A DNA stretch of 64,000 bases from Corythucha ciliata (lineage: Eukaryota > Arthropoda > Insecta > Hemiptera > Tingidae), in assembly GCA_038030265.1 (NCBI GenBank), contig CM075941.1:58071952-58135951 (forward strand), given 5' to 3'. Each line of letters begins with the position of its first letter. Position 1 is the first letter of the stretch. The notes beneath the pieces were generated by a model. It saw only the letters and a program-made list of their open reading frames with translations, searched no databases and was not told the origin of the DNA. The position numbers were made by a program, and so were the translations under genes. Shown piece by piece: positions 23,046 to 35,728 of this stretch.

Positions 23046-23756
23046 AGTTTGATGCACATATTTCAACAATCACTGTTGTTATGGTAACTGTTGAATGACA
23101 TGGTAACAGAAAATGGAGGAGCCCGCGGGAAAAGCTTTATCAAACATTGCCACTACTCGTCTCTATAGTATCCTTACCTAAACCATTAAGGTCTATTCAC
23201 ACACATTTGTGCCGTGAACGGGACGTGCCCGTCCGTGTCCCGGACGGGGCACGTCCGACATATATAATATTATTCTCATATGGGAACTGAAAGGCTCATT
23301 CACACAATACCCGGCACGTGTCAGGGACGTGACCCTTCAATTTCCATTGAGAATAACATTTTATTTGCCGAACAGGGGTTTTGATTTATAAACTTTTTGG
23401 GTACGGAGTACAACGATTAATATAGGACAAAGTGGAAGACCATCTCCATTGCCAAGACCACATTATTTTTCGTTTCTAAACATAATAGCAGTGAAAATTG
23501 CTGGAATTGAAAGAAAACCAAATCCGAGAAATTGGTTCCCGGGTAAAACAGGGAAAATACACTAACCTCATTTATCTGAGGGCAATATAATATAGGCGGA
23601 TGAAATTGAGAAGGCGCACTATTGTGCTCTAACTTAAGGCAAGTAAGCGGCAAAAAGTTTTGAAAATGCGCCAATATTTGCAGCTGAATTAGCAAAAAAG
23701 CGCTCAAATTCATAGCAAAAAACGAAAAAAATTACTTAGAAAATATCAATTCCGCC

Positions 23757-24232
23757 ATGCGGACACCATTCTCACGGAATGGTGCAGCTCACGCCACCTA
23801 ACAGTGAACTACGCCAAATCTAATCTATCTTCCGAATCAACTTCCCTGCGCAGCGGAGCATCTTTAACAAGCCACGGCCAACCCATGGCCCTGACACACA
23901 CTGTCCAGTACCTCGGGGTGATGCTCACGCGCTCGAGCCTACCCACTCACCACCTGTCCTACCTACTACGCGAGACCAGCTCCACCTGTGACTTCCTACG
24001 AGGCATCTCGAACCGAGGATTGGGACCATCCTTTCATCGACGAATGCTTTACTACAAGACGGTTTTCGTGCCAAAAGTGGCATATGCCTGCACTAAATGG
24101 TTGCGCCGAGCGAGAACACCGGATCATAAGATGGCACGATCGATACAACGGCGCTTTCTCATAGCCGGCCTCCGAGCCTATTCAACTACGTCTCACCTAG
24201 CACTTCACGTCCTAGCGGGTTCCTACCACTAG
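23757..24232 (+). pseudogene. R1-type LINE RT thumb fragment
   Basis: The open frame reads HADTILTEWCSSRHLTVNYA, then VQYLGVMLTRS (the YLG block), LLRETSSTCDFLRGIS and a basic stretch before RRFLIAGLRAYSTTS. This follows the order of the RT C-terminal blocks and thumb of R1-type elements. The catalytic box would lie upstream and is missing. A frameshift near 24,226 separates it from the C-terminal part. Confidence 0.75.
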
Positions 24233-24386
24233 ACCTGGAACAGGACACGCGAGCTGCCACAAGAGCTCGAATCCTCGGAGAAACGCAGTCAACTCCACCC
24301 TGGCTTGTTAACACCCCTTCGACTCTGACTGAAAGGAATGCCGACGCGCGGCCACCCTCTAATGGCAAACTGAATGGGACAGTGGA

Positions 24387-24638
24387 ATGACAGGTCGCCA
24401 CACGCACCTCATCCTCCCATCAATCGAGAACAGGCTGCGAAAGAAGTGGAATTTCCTCAGCTACCCGGCAGTACAGCCCTTCTCTGGCCATGGCTCCTTT
24501 AACAGCAAATTAAACTTCCACAAACGCCGAGATGAACCAAACTGTCCATGCGGCAGTGAACCGGAAACGGCGGTGGAGCACATTCTGATGAGGTGCGATC
24601 TCTTCAGCTCCCTTCGTGCTAGTTGGAAAATACCTTAG
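24387..24638 (+). pseudogene. R1-type LINE C-terminal zinc-knuckle region
   Basis: An 83-codon frame with CPCGSEPETAVEHILMRC, the C-x-C...H...C arrangement at the end of R1-type ORF2 proteins. The sequence between 24,232 and 24,387 continues the same protein in another frame, so the copy is dead. Confidence 0.7.
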
Positions 24639-25147
24639 GACCTCAGCCTCCTTCTAACAACAAAAGCAACGACACGTCGCTTCTTAGCCTTTGCAAACGC
24701 TTGGCAGCACCGTAGAGGCACAGAACCCGCCATGATGAACAGATCAGAAGTACAGGTAACCCAGAGTACTGGTGTGTAGTACTCTTGACTGGCAACAACA
24801 ACTGCTGTTTACAACCGTCCCACAACGCGTTCACAGCGTCCTACGTCGCTCTCAATATGCTCAATGGTCAACGATAGCTGCACATCAGTTGCCTCATAAC
24901 ACATCAACGGGTATCACTCCGCGTCCCTCACAACACCTGTTAACTCCCCACCGCCAAGCGGTCCATACCGGTAACGTGCCAGCCCTGACCAACTGGCACG
25001 GCTGACGGGAAGTGGGGCGAGGATGACCAGGACTTGCACGTGTCGGGTCACTTCCCGGTCGGGTCATATCCGTCTTAACGCGGTTATGTGCCTTTGAAGG
25101 CATCAAGCCGGGGCGGGAAGAAGGCACACACCTGGTTGCTCGAGGCA

Positions 25148-25965
25148 AAATCGGCCCTAATAGTGAAAAAAATTGCTGTAACTTACACGGATAAACGTGA
25201 AAAAATCGCTAATTCGTGGATTACGCTAAATAAGAGTAATCCCTAATTCACGGCTAGAACTGACAAAACCCGTTAATTTCTGCCTGAAATGGAATTTAAA
25301 CGCTCATTTGCCACTAAAATGGTGAAAAAGCTCGAAATCATTGGCAATGTAAGCGCTTATTAGCAAAGTGGAGAAAGACGCTGATTCGAAGACCAATTTG
25401 AGAAAATGCGTTGATTTCCGGTTAAAATTTAGGAAATTGGATAATTCCGGCTAAAATTGAGGAAAAAAAACACTCACGTACTGCTAAAATTGAAGAAATG
25501 CGTTAATTCGCGAATAAATTTGAAAAAAAAAAATCGCTTATTCGCAGATAAAATATATAGAAAAACAAAATTCAAGTATTTTGAGAATATCCGATCATTC
25601 AGGGTTGTAATTGAGTAAAATCGGTAATTCGCGGCTAAATTTGCGGCAGCTCTGCTTAGGGGCTAATAATGTGAGAAAACCCACTAATTCGTCACTGAAA
25701 CAGGGTAAAATCGCTATTTCACGGCTGAAATTGTGATAAAGCGCTCATCAATCGCGCAGCTAAACTTGAGAAATGCCCTAATTTTCGGTAAAAATTGACA
25801 AAAAGTGATTATTGGCGGCTAAAATGTTTAAAAAAAATAACTTTTCGGATCAATTTGAGAATATCCTCTTTAAAATTTATAAAACGCGGTGTAATTTCCG
25901 GCTAAAAGTGAAAAATTGCGCTCAATCGAGGATACATTTCATAAAACCCGCTAGATAGTGGCTCA
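25148..25965 (+). repeat. A-family 30-bp minisatellite, forward orientation
   Basis: Degenerate units around AATTCGCGGCTAAAATTGAG with a GAAAAACGCT spacer. Adjacent to the reverse-orientation array that starts at about 26,104, giving an inverted arrangement. Confidence 0.85.
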
Positions 25966-26103
25966 TGGGCACTCTGAAAGGGGGGGGGGGCTTTTGCGGC
26001 GGGGGCAGTGATTAATGGGCTCATCCACGACCAGAATTGAGAATACGAGATAATTCGAGGCTAAGGTTAACTTTAGAAGCGTTCATTCGCTGCTCACGCT
26101 TGA

Positions 26104-27840
26104 ATCTGGACATCTTGCTGGAATCATCATTATAGCCTCAATCTCTCAGTTAGAAGCGATTTTTGGACTCTACCCGCAAATTAGCGCTTTTTTTGGCCGA
26201 GAGTGTCGTTCTTCTCAATTTCAGCCGCAGATCAGCGGTTTTGCCCCACCTCCTCCAATAGCCATGAATTGGCACATTTTCTAGAATTTTTATCCCGTGG
26301 GCGATGTTTCTTAATTATCCACAAGTTTTGGCGTTTCCCTCAATTTTAGCAGCATATTACCGATTTTTTATTTTTTTTTAACCAGTGAATTAGCACTTTT
26401 CTCAGTTTTAGCTGGGAATTAACGTTTTTCTTAAGTGTTTTCCTCAATATTAGCCGCAAAATAGGGGGACTTTTCACGAATTACGTTTTTTTGGTTCACC
26501 ATACTTCTCAGTTTACAAGCAAATTAGTGGTTTCTTCGCCTATTGCCATAAATTGGCGCTTTTTTTTTCAATTTCAGCCTGAAAAGTTGCCTTCAGAATC
26601 CGCAAATTTGCGTATATTCAGTTATTGGCGCAAATTATAATTTTTCTCAATTTAAACCACGATTTAGCGCTTTTTTAAAATTGAAGCGGCGACGCGTCGT
26701 AGCGTTTCAAACCTTAAATTTAGGGAATTTTCTCAATTTCAGTCACAAATTGGTGTTTGGCGCAATTTGAGCTGTAAATTGGCTAGTTTATCCATTTTTA
26801 GCCACGAATTAGCATTTTCTCGAATTTAGGCTTAAAATTAACCTTTCTCTTAATTTTGACCAAGCCGATTATTTTATTTTCTAAATATTACCCGCAAATT
26901 AGCGGTTTTTCTCATTTTACCACCTCATTAGCAGTTTTATATAACTTTTATAGGTCTGTAAAGATTATTGCTTCACGCCAATTCAAGCCGTGAATTAGCG
27001 TATTTTTTAACATTATACTATAGCCATGCATGAATTTGCCATTTTGCTGCATTTTAGTCAGAAAACTTCCTTCAGAAGGTGCGAATTTAAATTATAAATG
27101 TAATTTTTTGATCAAACCTTTTTCAAACCTAAAAATTAACGTCTATCCATCCATTTCTGTCAAAAAATCATCATTTTTATTTTAAATTATTAATTTCACG
27201 ACACTTAATTCGAGAATTAATGATGTTTCTAAATTTCAGCAGCGTGGTAGACGTCTCCAACCCGTACACTACCTACCGAGTTTTGCCAAGAATTGGCGTT
27301 TGACTCAATTTAAGCTGCAAATTAGCAATTTTTTCTATTTTTAACTGAGAATTAGCACTTTTCCCCAATTTGAACTGAAAATTAACGTTCTTCTTAATTT
27401 TAGCTGCGCTAAATGGTTATTTTTTCAATTTTTGCCGCGAATTAGTGATTTCATTCATTTTGTATCCGCGAATTAATGTTTTTCCACTTCTTTATATATG
27501 CAAATTGACAAATTAACGATTTTTCCTAATTTCAGCTGTGAAATATCGTTTTGTGCTAATTTTGCGGCCATTCAGCATCCTATTCCCTTTTCCATACGCG
27601 AAGGTGCTGTTTTACGCCATTTCAGTTGTGAATTTGCCATTTTTGCCCAATTTTAACCTGAAAGCGTCTTTTGTTCGTCAATATTATAGCGTGTTTTCTC
27701 AACTTTAACCGCGGTGTTTGCCCAAAACTTTTTTGCATTGAATTCCACAATTTATTCGAAGAATGGCCTCCATGTACCGCGAATCAGCGATCTTACTTCC
27801 ATGTTCCCGTAAGGAAGGAAGTTTGATAATTTAGCTGACA
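26104..27840 (-). repeat. A-family minisatellite, reverse orientation (copy 1 of dispersed segment)
   Basis: Reverse units (TTTTCTCAATTTTAGCCGCG type). The unit order matches the arrays at 40,390 and at 49,247/56,928, including the landmark CCACCTCCTCCAATAGCCATG at about 26,247-26,267, so these are copies of one long segment and not independent arrays. Confidence 0.85.
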
Positions 27841-28573
27841 CCAGATTCGTTTTCCTGGACCCCGAAAAGGCCTAAATCTCGATTTTCAGTATGACGTCTG
27901 TCGTCCGTCCTTCGTCCGTCGTCCACTTTTATTCTCGACAGATCTGGACGAGTGATGGCTCAAAAGTTGTGTTTTCATCTTTAGATGTATACAGTAAAAC
28001 TTGAAAACGATTGGTTGAGCGATATGGACGATATTATAACAAATGTGCTCGATGTAAAAATGGTTGGATCCTTATAATTCCAAGAGAATATTATAAAATT
28101 TGATGATCGATCGTTCAAAATCGTCATCTAGGTTCCTGGAAGACGCTGCTAAAATTTGAATACGACTTGCAGAGCGGTACAGTTGCAAAGGTTTGTAATG
28201 CGTTTCAGCTCTTTTTTTTTGCCCCAAACCTATCTCCTGTAAGAATTTTAGTAAGATTTCCTGTCATGATGGCTTAAAAAGACCATAACAAAATTTCCCA
28301 TCGATGAACTGGCTGAACTGGCCAGGGAACCTCGGTACACTACTGCGTTGGGTTCGAAGTCCAAGGAAAAAGCTGGATGTACTCGGACCTTTTTGGGCTG
28401 CTTCAAGTCCAGAAAATCTGTTAAACCTAACTTCAACGTGAAACGCTCATTTTTGGCGATTTAATGGGGCTCTTCGTTATGGTATTGGTGCTCCTTCGTT
28501 CGTATACTTGTAGCCCCGGGGGGGGGGGCGGATCTATCCCCCATATACCCCCCCCCCCGTACCTACGCCCCTG
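27841..28573. repeat. Right part of dispersed segment, copy 1
   Basis: Non-tandem tail of the dispersed segment. From about 28,330 (GGTACACTACTGCGTTGGG) to the C-rich end GTACCTACGCCCCTG it matches 58,518-58,700 and partly 41,956-42,161. The tip, read outward-in as CAGGGGCGTAGGTAC, resembles hAT-type TIR ends. The left tip was not located. Confidence 0.7.
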
Positions 28574-29664
28574 ATTATTGGGACTCTTGGGAATATCCTA
28601 CATGATGGAGGCTTTTCAGCAATGGCGTTTTGTGTTTCACACTACGAGAGTCACATCGATATGACTGCCCTCATCCTCCTATATCCTCAACAGTCGGCAA
28701 GTGAGCCACATTTCAAAAGACGTGTATTCTACCTTCCAAGTTTCTGCAGAAGAAATGCAAATAAAAAAAGTTTGTCTAAACAGTTTATGCGTCCCAACGG
28801 CCAAATATATATGAATATAGACGACTGGTAAAGTAAAAAAAAAAAGAGAGGGGAAAAAAGTTTCCTTTTAGCCAATGCGTGCCACAATAGCCCAATATTG
28901 GAAGTAATGGTGTTCACTATGACCGTTCAATAGGGGATGTAAAAGACGAAACGTGAGAAGTCATTAATACGTTTCTTGGCTATTGATGCACCCTCGCCCT
29001 CGCTGTTGGTCATTACCTTGAACAGTAAGGATGTAATAAAGGTTAAAAGTTTAAATTAATTATTCTAATTTAACGACTCTTAAAGAAAAAATTTATCCAC
29101 CGATGAAGGAGCAGAATTAACTTTTCTTTTTAATAAGCCCTTGGTATAGAAAACTTGTGACAATTTTCTTTCATAGCACTTAAAGGGCTCATTCGGAAAT
29201 CGATTCTACCCCTCTGTCCAGTAATAAGAGTTTTTCCAAACCTCTTGGACTACACATTGTAGAAGGAAAACTTTTTTTCGTGCCTCCAGGAATTAACGGC
29301 TATTACGGGAAACCCCTCCCTGCCTCGACCACATTTTTTCGTTTCTCGTGGTTACCTACCGTACTGAAAAAAAATGTCACCAACATATTATTTTTATACT
29401 AAGTAGCTAAACTTTCGTATCAACATTTTAGGCAACCACAATTTTCTCCTATTCCCCTCACTCGCCATCAAACTCAAGCTAAAAGGGTTGAATGGTTTTT
29501 TCGCGACACCTTAAAAACATCGTCCAAAGGCTAAAACGATTCAGTTACTGTAATGATACTAAACTAGTTATGCTAAAAGAGATGAACCGCTTATCTCAGT
29601 TTCAGAACATCAAGTGATTTATTTATATTTTAAAATGATATTGTTTTGTTTCCTCGCAACTGCC
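28574..29664. other. No gene recognised
   Basis: AT-rich DNA with short frames only. I see no repeats of note until the TTAA at 29,665 that begins the PIF/Harbinger element. Confidence 0.6.
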
Positions 29665-29668
29665 TTAA

Positions 29669-29699
29669 GCCCTGTACACACGGAGACTTTTCTGTCCTG
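29669..29699 (+). repeat. Left TIR of PIF/Harbinger element
   Basis: 31 bases identical to the reverse complement of 39,144-39,174; sequence differs just inside. Confidence 0.95.
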
Positions 29700-30079
29700 T
29701 CATTAAATTTTTAAGATTTTTAGGAATGTTCGTTTGTCGTGACGTAAAAAGTATAAAAACCATAAGTTTCTATGATAAAACCAAGAAAAAACGGAGAAAT
29801 TTTGAAAAAATCTCTCCTTTCTCCCTACCACGGAAACCCAGCTTAAAAAATACCGCGTCTTCATTAGCCCCGTGAACTGTGAACAAAGGAGGACAGGACG
29901 TAAAAAATGAGAGTAACTTTTGGGGCTTGAAAATAAACAATTTCTGTCGGAATAATGTACATACGGTAACAGGGACGGATTTAGAGATTTTTGTCCGATA
30001 AAGAAAGATATGATAGATTTATAAACAACAGTGACATGGTGCTGATTTATTCCATCATTATTTAAAGTTACGCATAATT

Positions 30080-32030
30080 ATGGATTTGAACGTTGAAGCG
30101 ATGGAAGACGTTGCAATTGCCGTAGCAATGACTGTCCTTGTTACAACGGTTGTGGCTTTAACCCGGAAGAGAACAGCGAGATGGCAAAACAGAAGGTAAG
30201 AAGAAGGTACATTTTTATTCCTTGCATTCAGCTATAAAACGTAGCTACCTCGAGTATGGCCCTTTTCACACAAGGCGTATTTTTTCCTCTTCCTCGGGTG
30301 ACGTTTCTCTTCCCTGGGGGTCAACCAAGAGCTAGCGTTAAAAAATTAACAAATGGTGGCTAATGACGCTCTATCACGGTTAATGTTATAACACTAGTAA
30401 AACCGCCATTTGTGCTATTTTTATACCAGTGCATTCCAGCTATTCCACTTTTAACATGTCTGGCGAGCAAGCACAAAAAACAGGAATGCAGACCCCAACG
30501 TTCATGTTGCCACGGTTTGTACAGGCATAACTAAAGCCCCCCCGGGGGGTAGCAATAACGCGTGGACGCCGCTCCACAGCTCTCATTCTAGTTGATGTTT
30601 TCCAGTTTCGAGCGTGTCAGAAAAAGGCGTTACTCTCAGTGAAAAGGGCCTAGATATAATTATGGTTGTGGATCTTGACTAATTCCGTTATGATTACGTA
30701 CTATCGTTCTTACTTCTCTATCAGGTGGTGGACCAAGCCATGGGTGACTAGACGAGATGAAGGAGTTAGAGACGCGTGCAGCTTATTATTCGATGAGCTG
30801 AGCTCTGAAGACCCAGAGGCCTTTCGGAACGATTTCAGAATGGACGAAAGTGCTTTCAATTCGCTTTACCATCGAGTGAAACCCAGAATCGCTAGGCAGG
30901 ACACGGTCATGCGCCAAAGCGTATCTGCGAAAGTGCGGCAAGTGTCCCGACAATCGTTCATGTAAATCGAAATCCTTTCAGCTTAATATTCATTCTATTT
31001 CTTCGCTATTTCAGATTGGCTATTACATTACGCTTTCTTTCGACTGGCGAAAGTTTCAGAAGCTTGGCGTATTCGTTCAGGGTTCATGCCAGCACTATTT
31101 CAACTATAATTCCAGACACATGTAGGGCCATTTACGAGTGCTTGAAAAACTCCTGCATGAAGGTAAATCGCTAAACCGTGTTCCGCTTGAGAACCTTTTT
31201 TCATCATTGTATATTTGGTTTTTACGGTCATAGGCTCCAGCAAGTGAAGACGAATGGTGGCGAATTGCCGAAGAATTTCATCTTCAATGGAATTACCCTC
31301 ATTGTCTCGGTTAGAAACCAGTTTGATTTAGTTGAATGCTCATTATAATCTTGTTTTGTTGTGCAGGTGCTATGAACGGTAAACATATCGAATTCCGTCC
31401 GCCCCGCAAAATGGGTTCGTTCTACTACAATTACAAGGGCAAACATAGCAGTAGTGGACGCCTATTACCGATTTCTATTAGTCGACGTCGGTTGCAACGG
31501 ACGCATCAGTGATGGAGGAGTTTTTCGGCGGAGTGATCTGAGTAATAACATCGAAAATAACTTGCTTAACTTTCCGCCCGACGAAATGCTCCTTGGAACT
31601 TCACTGTCAGTACCTTTTCACCTGGTCGCTGACGATGCCTTCGCCGAAAGTCCGCGTATTCTCAAACCGTACAAGACTTTTTGGACTAATGACGAGAGGG
31701 TGTTCAATTATAGATTGTCACATTATAGATTGTCGGCATTTTATCCAATCAGTTTCGAGTCTTAATGAAACCCATGGAGCTAGACGTTGAGAAAGTGGAA
31801 CTCATCACTTTTGTTGTTGCGTCCTGCACAACTACTTACTCCCTACGTCTAGGGCGACATTCGGCCCCTCAACAGATGGTTCATCGTGTCGTTTGAAGTC
31901 TATAGCAAAGCCCACCATCGGCAGATTGAGTAAAGCTGCAAAATGCGCCAAAGAAAACATGACGAAATATTTCAACACCACTGGTGCAGTGGAATGGCAG
32001 GACGAGGCCGTCACGAACTTCAACTTTTGA
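30080..32030 (+). pseudogene. PIF/Harbinger transposase (HARBI1/ALP1-like), inactive
   Basis: Proposed exons: 30,080-30,195; 30,725-30,937; 31,015-31,162; 31,234-31,309; 31,367-32,030. Acceptors end in AG. Donors are GTAAG, GCAAGT (intron 2), GTAAAT and GTTAGA. Exon 2 gives FRNDFRMDESAFNSLYHRV and exon 3 LAITLRFLSTGESFRSLAY, both typical of the family. The DDE domain starts at GAMNGKHIEF, where the family normally has Asp (GAIDGKH); here it is Asn. VDVGCNGRISDGGVF supplies the second Asp. The segment with the third catalytic acid is deleted near 31,745, and a frame-breaking deletion lies near 31,450. The protein end (DEAVTNFNF then stop at 32,028) is recognisable in another frame. The enzyme would have been a cut-and-paste transposase in the nucleus; this copy cannot work. 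Confidence 0.85.
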
Positions 32031-32300
32031 TCTTTGATTGAGCAACACATTTTATTCACATGTAAACAGTTTTGTTCAAAGGAGTATGTACTTATAATAT
32101 TAAAACGTAACTATTGTAATAATACTACTTAATTTTTATTAATTATTCTAACGTCTTAACGTTTAATTCTATTAGCCTATTCGAGCTCGCTCAATTGAGC
32201 TTCAGTTAACGCATTAATTATACTCTTTTGCAGCAAAATTTGATTTGCCTTGGTCAACTCCTTCATCGAGGACGCGATGTATTTGCCAAAAGAGTCCACA

Positions 32301-33605
32301 CTGAGAAAAATCCGGTGGCCCGATGGTTTCGGAAGTGAACCGAAGAACGTCATCGGGTCAAAAGCCACCCGATGAAGTAATTCTTCGTCCATATTCGAGC
32401 TGATGCGGCGAAGAATCCACTCGAAGAATGGATCAATTTTCTGCGACCCGATGTTCAGGTCTGTTCGAACCGTCCTTAGTGCTGAAGCTAACAGAACTCT
32501 TCGGCTCACTTTTTTTTTCAAGTTGAAACTATCTGATGGGTTCGTTTACTTTCTTTGCTAAGAACCGATGAGAAATAGCCTGATGCTTTTGTCCGAACAT
32601 CGTGTGAAAACGTTAAATCATGGAGTGAAGTAAAGAAGATTCGATTGATTTCAGCTCGATGACTTGACTGGTAATGAAAAAATGAAATGAAAAAAACAAA
32701 AAACAAAAAAAAAAACACAAAAAAAAAACTGGTGGCTCGGACAAATAAGAATAAGTTCCTAATGCAATTGGCCTGATGGAGTTTTGATTAATCGATGAGG
32801 TTTTTTGCCTGGTAAAATTCGGCTGAAGTGAAATAATTGCAGGTATATTTTATGCAACCCTGGAGTAAAGAGGTGTTTCATTTTCTGAGGAACAAGTTTA
32901 GCAGCACGAGAGCTAGGATTGCAATGGACCCGGGAAAATAAATATTGTTACCTACTCGTTTAACTTGGCAACTTTCTTGGTTTGGTCTGGGTAGTTAGTT
33001 TGGTCTTAAGCTTAGTTTGGTGGCTTGTTCAAAAACAAAAACTTTCTTTGCCGCTATACCAAGTCGCAGCAGAAGAACAAGCGTCCAGTATTCCGTTGAT
33101 CCAGAAGTTTTCTTCTGCTTAAAAGCTGGCTCGCGCCTCTGGAAAAATATGATTAATTTGACATCTCATCGTGTCAATTCACTTTCCCATCGGTCGATTT
33201 CCTTGTACGAAACGATAAACTAACTTCTTCCATCCAATGCTTTAAAAAAAAATAAAAAAATAAGAAAAAAAAAAACGCTGACGGTGCTTTCATTCCAAGA
33301 GTTTTTATGGAGAACTTCGGCATCGTTTGAATCTACCCTTAAGAAAAAAGTCGCTAGGTTCATTTTGAACCGATGGGGGTCAATGGAGGGGCACAACGTT
33401 CACGTTTCGAGCCATTTTTCTTCGCTAATGAACGCATTGATGTGTTGAGTGCTCGTGTATGTGCATGCAGAAATTTCCCACAGCGGCCCCCTTTTTCTGG
33501 CTCTACGACTCCACCTTTCTCGTTCATCACGTGTTCAGTTGGTGAGTACCTGTCTACTAATACTAGCAGTTTATCGCATGCTATAATTTTTCATTATGTA
33601 TTTCA
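32301..33605. other. Intron-like DNA of the partner gene; no separate gene
   Basis: AT-rich sequence with A-runs near 32,695-32,730 and 33,243-33,277. At 32,310-32,400, phrases such as ATCGGGTCAAAAGCCACCCG resemble the repeat at 37.5-38.0 kb. A possible exon with a GTGAGT donor ends near 33,541, but its product is not recognisable. Confidence 0.4.
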
Positions 33606-34526
33606 TAGTGTTGGGCTCTGGCCAATTGACTGCGGTCAATTGAAAATTTTGACCGGTCAATTGACCGGAAAGAGTTTGACCGGATTTTGACACGGTCGTT
33701 GTCAAAGACCGTCAAGACCAATCAAAGACCGGTCAAAATCTACACTACTAAAATGAAGAAAAAGAGCTAATTCACACCTAAAATTGAAACAAAGCGCTAA
33801 TGTAAGGCAAAAATTAAGAAAAAAAAACGAGAACTACACAAAAGACGTGGCGAAAACATATCAATTTCGTTAATTTTCAGTTCTGAGTTCCGTTGTTGAG
33901 AGGTTAGCGTACCGAAAGTTTCTGGAACTGTAATGAGAGCGGGTAAATGGGTACCATCGAGGTAATTTATTTCAGCTTTTCCTCATTATCCAGGTCCCCT
34001 CATTAAGCAGTGAGGCAACGCAGTAAGTAGGACCTCGTAACAATGAGTGTCCTGAGTATCTGACAAAATTGGCTACCGCTTTTTCACTAATAGCAATTTC
34101 CATTCGATACACAACACAAGTGGAGCGCTGCGTCTTCTCCATAAACATATGTTTCAATTTGGAGAGGACGGATGGACAAAATTGCACCACACGAGTGTAT
34201 TGCATTGAATGGAAAACGCCATTAAAAAAATAATGTTTGTATGCAAAATCGTTTCGTTTTCTTTACTAGGTGTCACGGCATAATTGGAATAAGTACCAAT
34301 ATCAAAAAAACTTTTTTTTTCTTTGGCAGATTGATTGACTTTAATTTCTGTAGTTTTCTTCCTGGATGAGTTTGACAGTGGTTGATGCACAAACGCACTT
34401 TGCTTAATCCAAAATGTATCCTAATTTGGCGTGAAAAAGATTTTGACCGAAATTTGACCGGTCAAAATTGTCAAATTCTGGTCAATTGACCGGAAAAAAT
34501 TTTGACCGGTCAAATGCCCAACACTA
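33606..34526. mobile_element. hAT-type non-autonomous element with perfect 8-bp target duplication
   Basis: TIRs TAGTGTTGGGC lie at both ends, flanked by GTATTTCA (33,598-33,605 and 34,527-34,534). Subterminal palindromic GACCGGTCAA motifs repeat several times inside each end, as expected for hAT transposase binding sites. A short A-type minisatellite stretch lies at about 33,750-33,830. No transposase is encoded. Confidence 0.9.
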
Positions 34527-34534
34527 GTATTTCA

Positions 34535-35728
34535 ATTATGTTTCCGATACTTTTTATGAATCCGCTTCGTGATTTTGTTTGAACGTTTCGTTTGGTTCAG
34601 AATTCACAAACTATTCGTTGAAACTCCCCTCCACTAATCAAATTTTTCGAGAAATTTATAGACAGTAATCGAAGTCCTTTCTAACATATGATTTTTCAGC
34701 TGAATTTAGAAGCGCTGGGATAAACAAGTGAAGTTTGGCGATTTTTTAAAAATTGCATTCCTATTATTACCCCCTTACCATTTTTCAAAATAAATGTCTT
34801 TGGAGATTAATGAAGTTTGTTGGGTTAGATGGTGAATTTTGGCAATTTTTATTCAATTTTCATCCCCTATATTCACCCCCCCCCTTGAACGATTTGGCTC
34901 AAATGGAATACCAGCCAAGGTCTTTGACTATTGATTTTTGGGTCAAAGCTCATTCCCATAAATTAATTTCTTCGAGAGTTATAAAAGAGAGTACTAAAAA
35001 TAAAACTGGCGTAATTTTCGTAATTGGCGGGAATTCATGAAAAAATATAAAATGTGTCATATCTCGGAAACTAAGCGGAATTCCCAAAAACGCCAAATAG
35101 TTATTTTGATCACAAATGATGTGCCCCAAATAACTAATTCTATGAACACCCCATATAGAAGGTGCTCTATGAATGTATACGGGCTTATGCGAATTTTCGA
35201 ACCGTCCAAATTTTACTGTTTCTATTGCCAGGCCCCTTTTTTGATTTCAAGCATGTAATTTAATGCAAATGTCGTATTGATATCTCCGTAATGGTGAAAA
35301 ATTGCGATTTTTAATCAATTTTTGAAGATTTTATTTTTTGGTGAGATTAGTGCAGCTTTTGAAACCCATTATTTCTTGGAATCCCAAATTTTCAGCCCTC
35401 AAATTCTCACCCAAATGAAGGAGGGTTGCGTTTTGACAATATATTGAGGCGATACGGGAGAAAAGTGGATGATCTATGCCCCCCCCCCCATAATCACTAT
35501 TGCACGCCTGTTCAACCAATCGATTTTTGTTTTTAAAATCAATATTGACTTTTTCACCACAAGGCAATATGAACTAGAGTCGAATAACAATCTTCAGTAC
35601 TAGTACTCTCCCTTCTCGATTAGGCCGTTCCTGCAATATCATGCCCAAAGTTCAATGTCGGTTTTGGTTCAGTGTCGAATTTTCACGATCGACTTGACTT
35701 TTAGTGAATAATAATTTAAACTATTGCA
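34535..35728. other. No gene recognised
   Basis: AT-rich intronic-like DNA with short frames only (for example 34,753-35,040) and C-runs near 34,880 and 35,481. No support for coding. Confidence 0.5.

Larger units (their letters stand above)
23748..25147 (+). mobile_element. R1-type LINE 3' end, plus strand (LINE-5)
   Basis: A 5'-truncated plus-strand LINE. It starts within the RT thumb, continues into a C-terminal zinc-knuckle region and ends in about 500 bases of GC-rich 3' untranslated sequence before A-family minisatellite resumes at about 25,150. Base composition is clearly richer in G+C than its neighbours. No RNase H domain is present, unlike the other R1-like copies in the window. 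Confidence 0.75.

Noticed and set aside
23195..23340. Two TTCACACA...CGTG blocks as TIRs of one element
   Set aside because: They are in the same orientation, not inverted, and no matching opposite end was found.
25148..25965. CRISPR-like array of ~30-base repeats
   Set aside because: Units are contiguous without unique spacers, highly diverged, and in a eukaryotic TE context with no cas genes.
32177..32521. Single-exon minus-strand protein of 114 codons
   Set aside because: Only the last ~40 codons look conserved; the upstream part resembles repeat/intron sequence and a TTTTTCTCAG acceptor lies at 32,301, so I treat it as a terminal exon.
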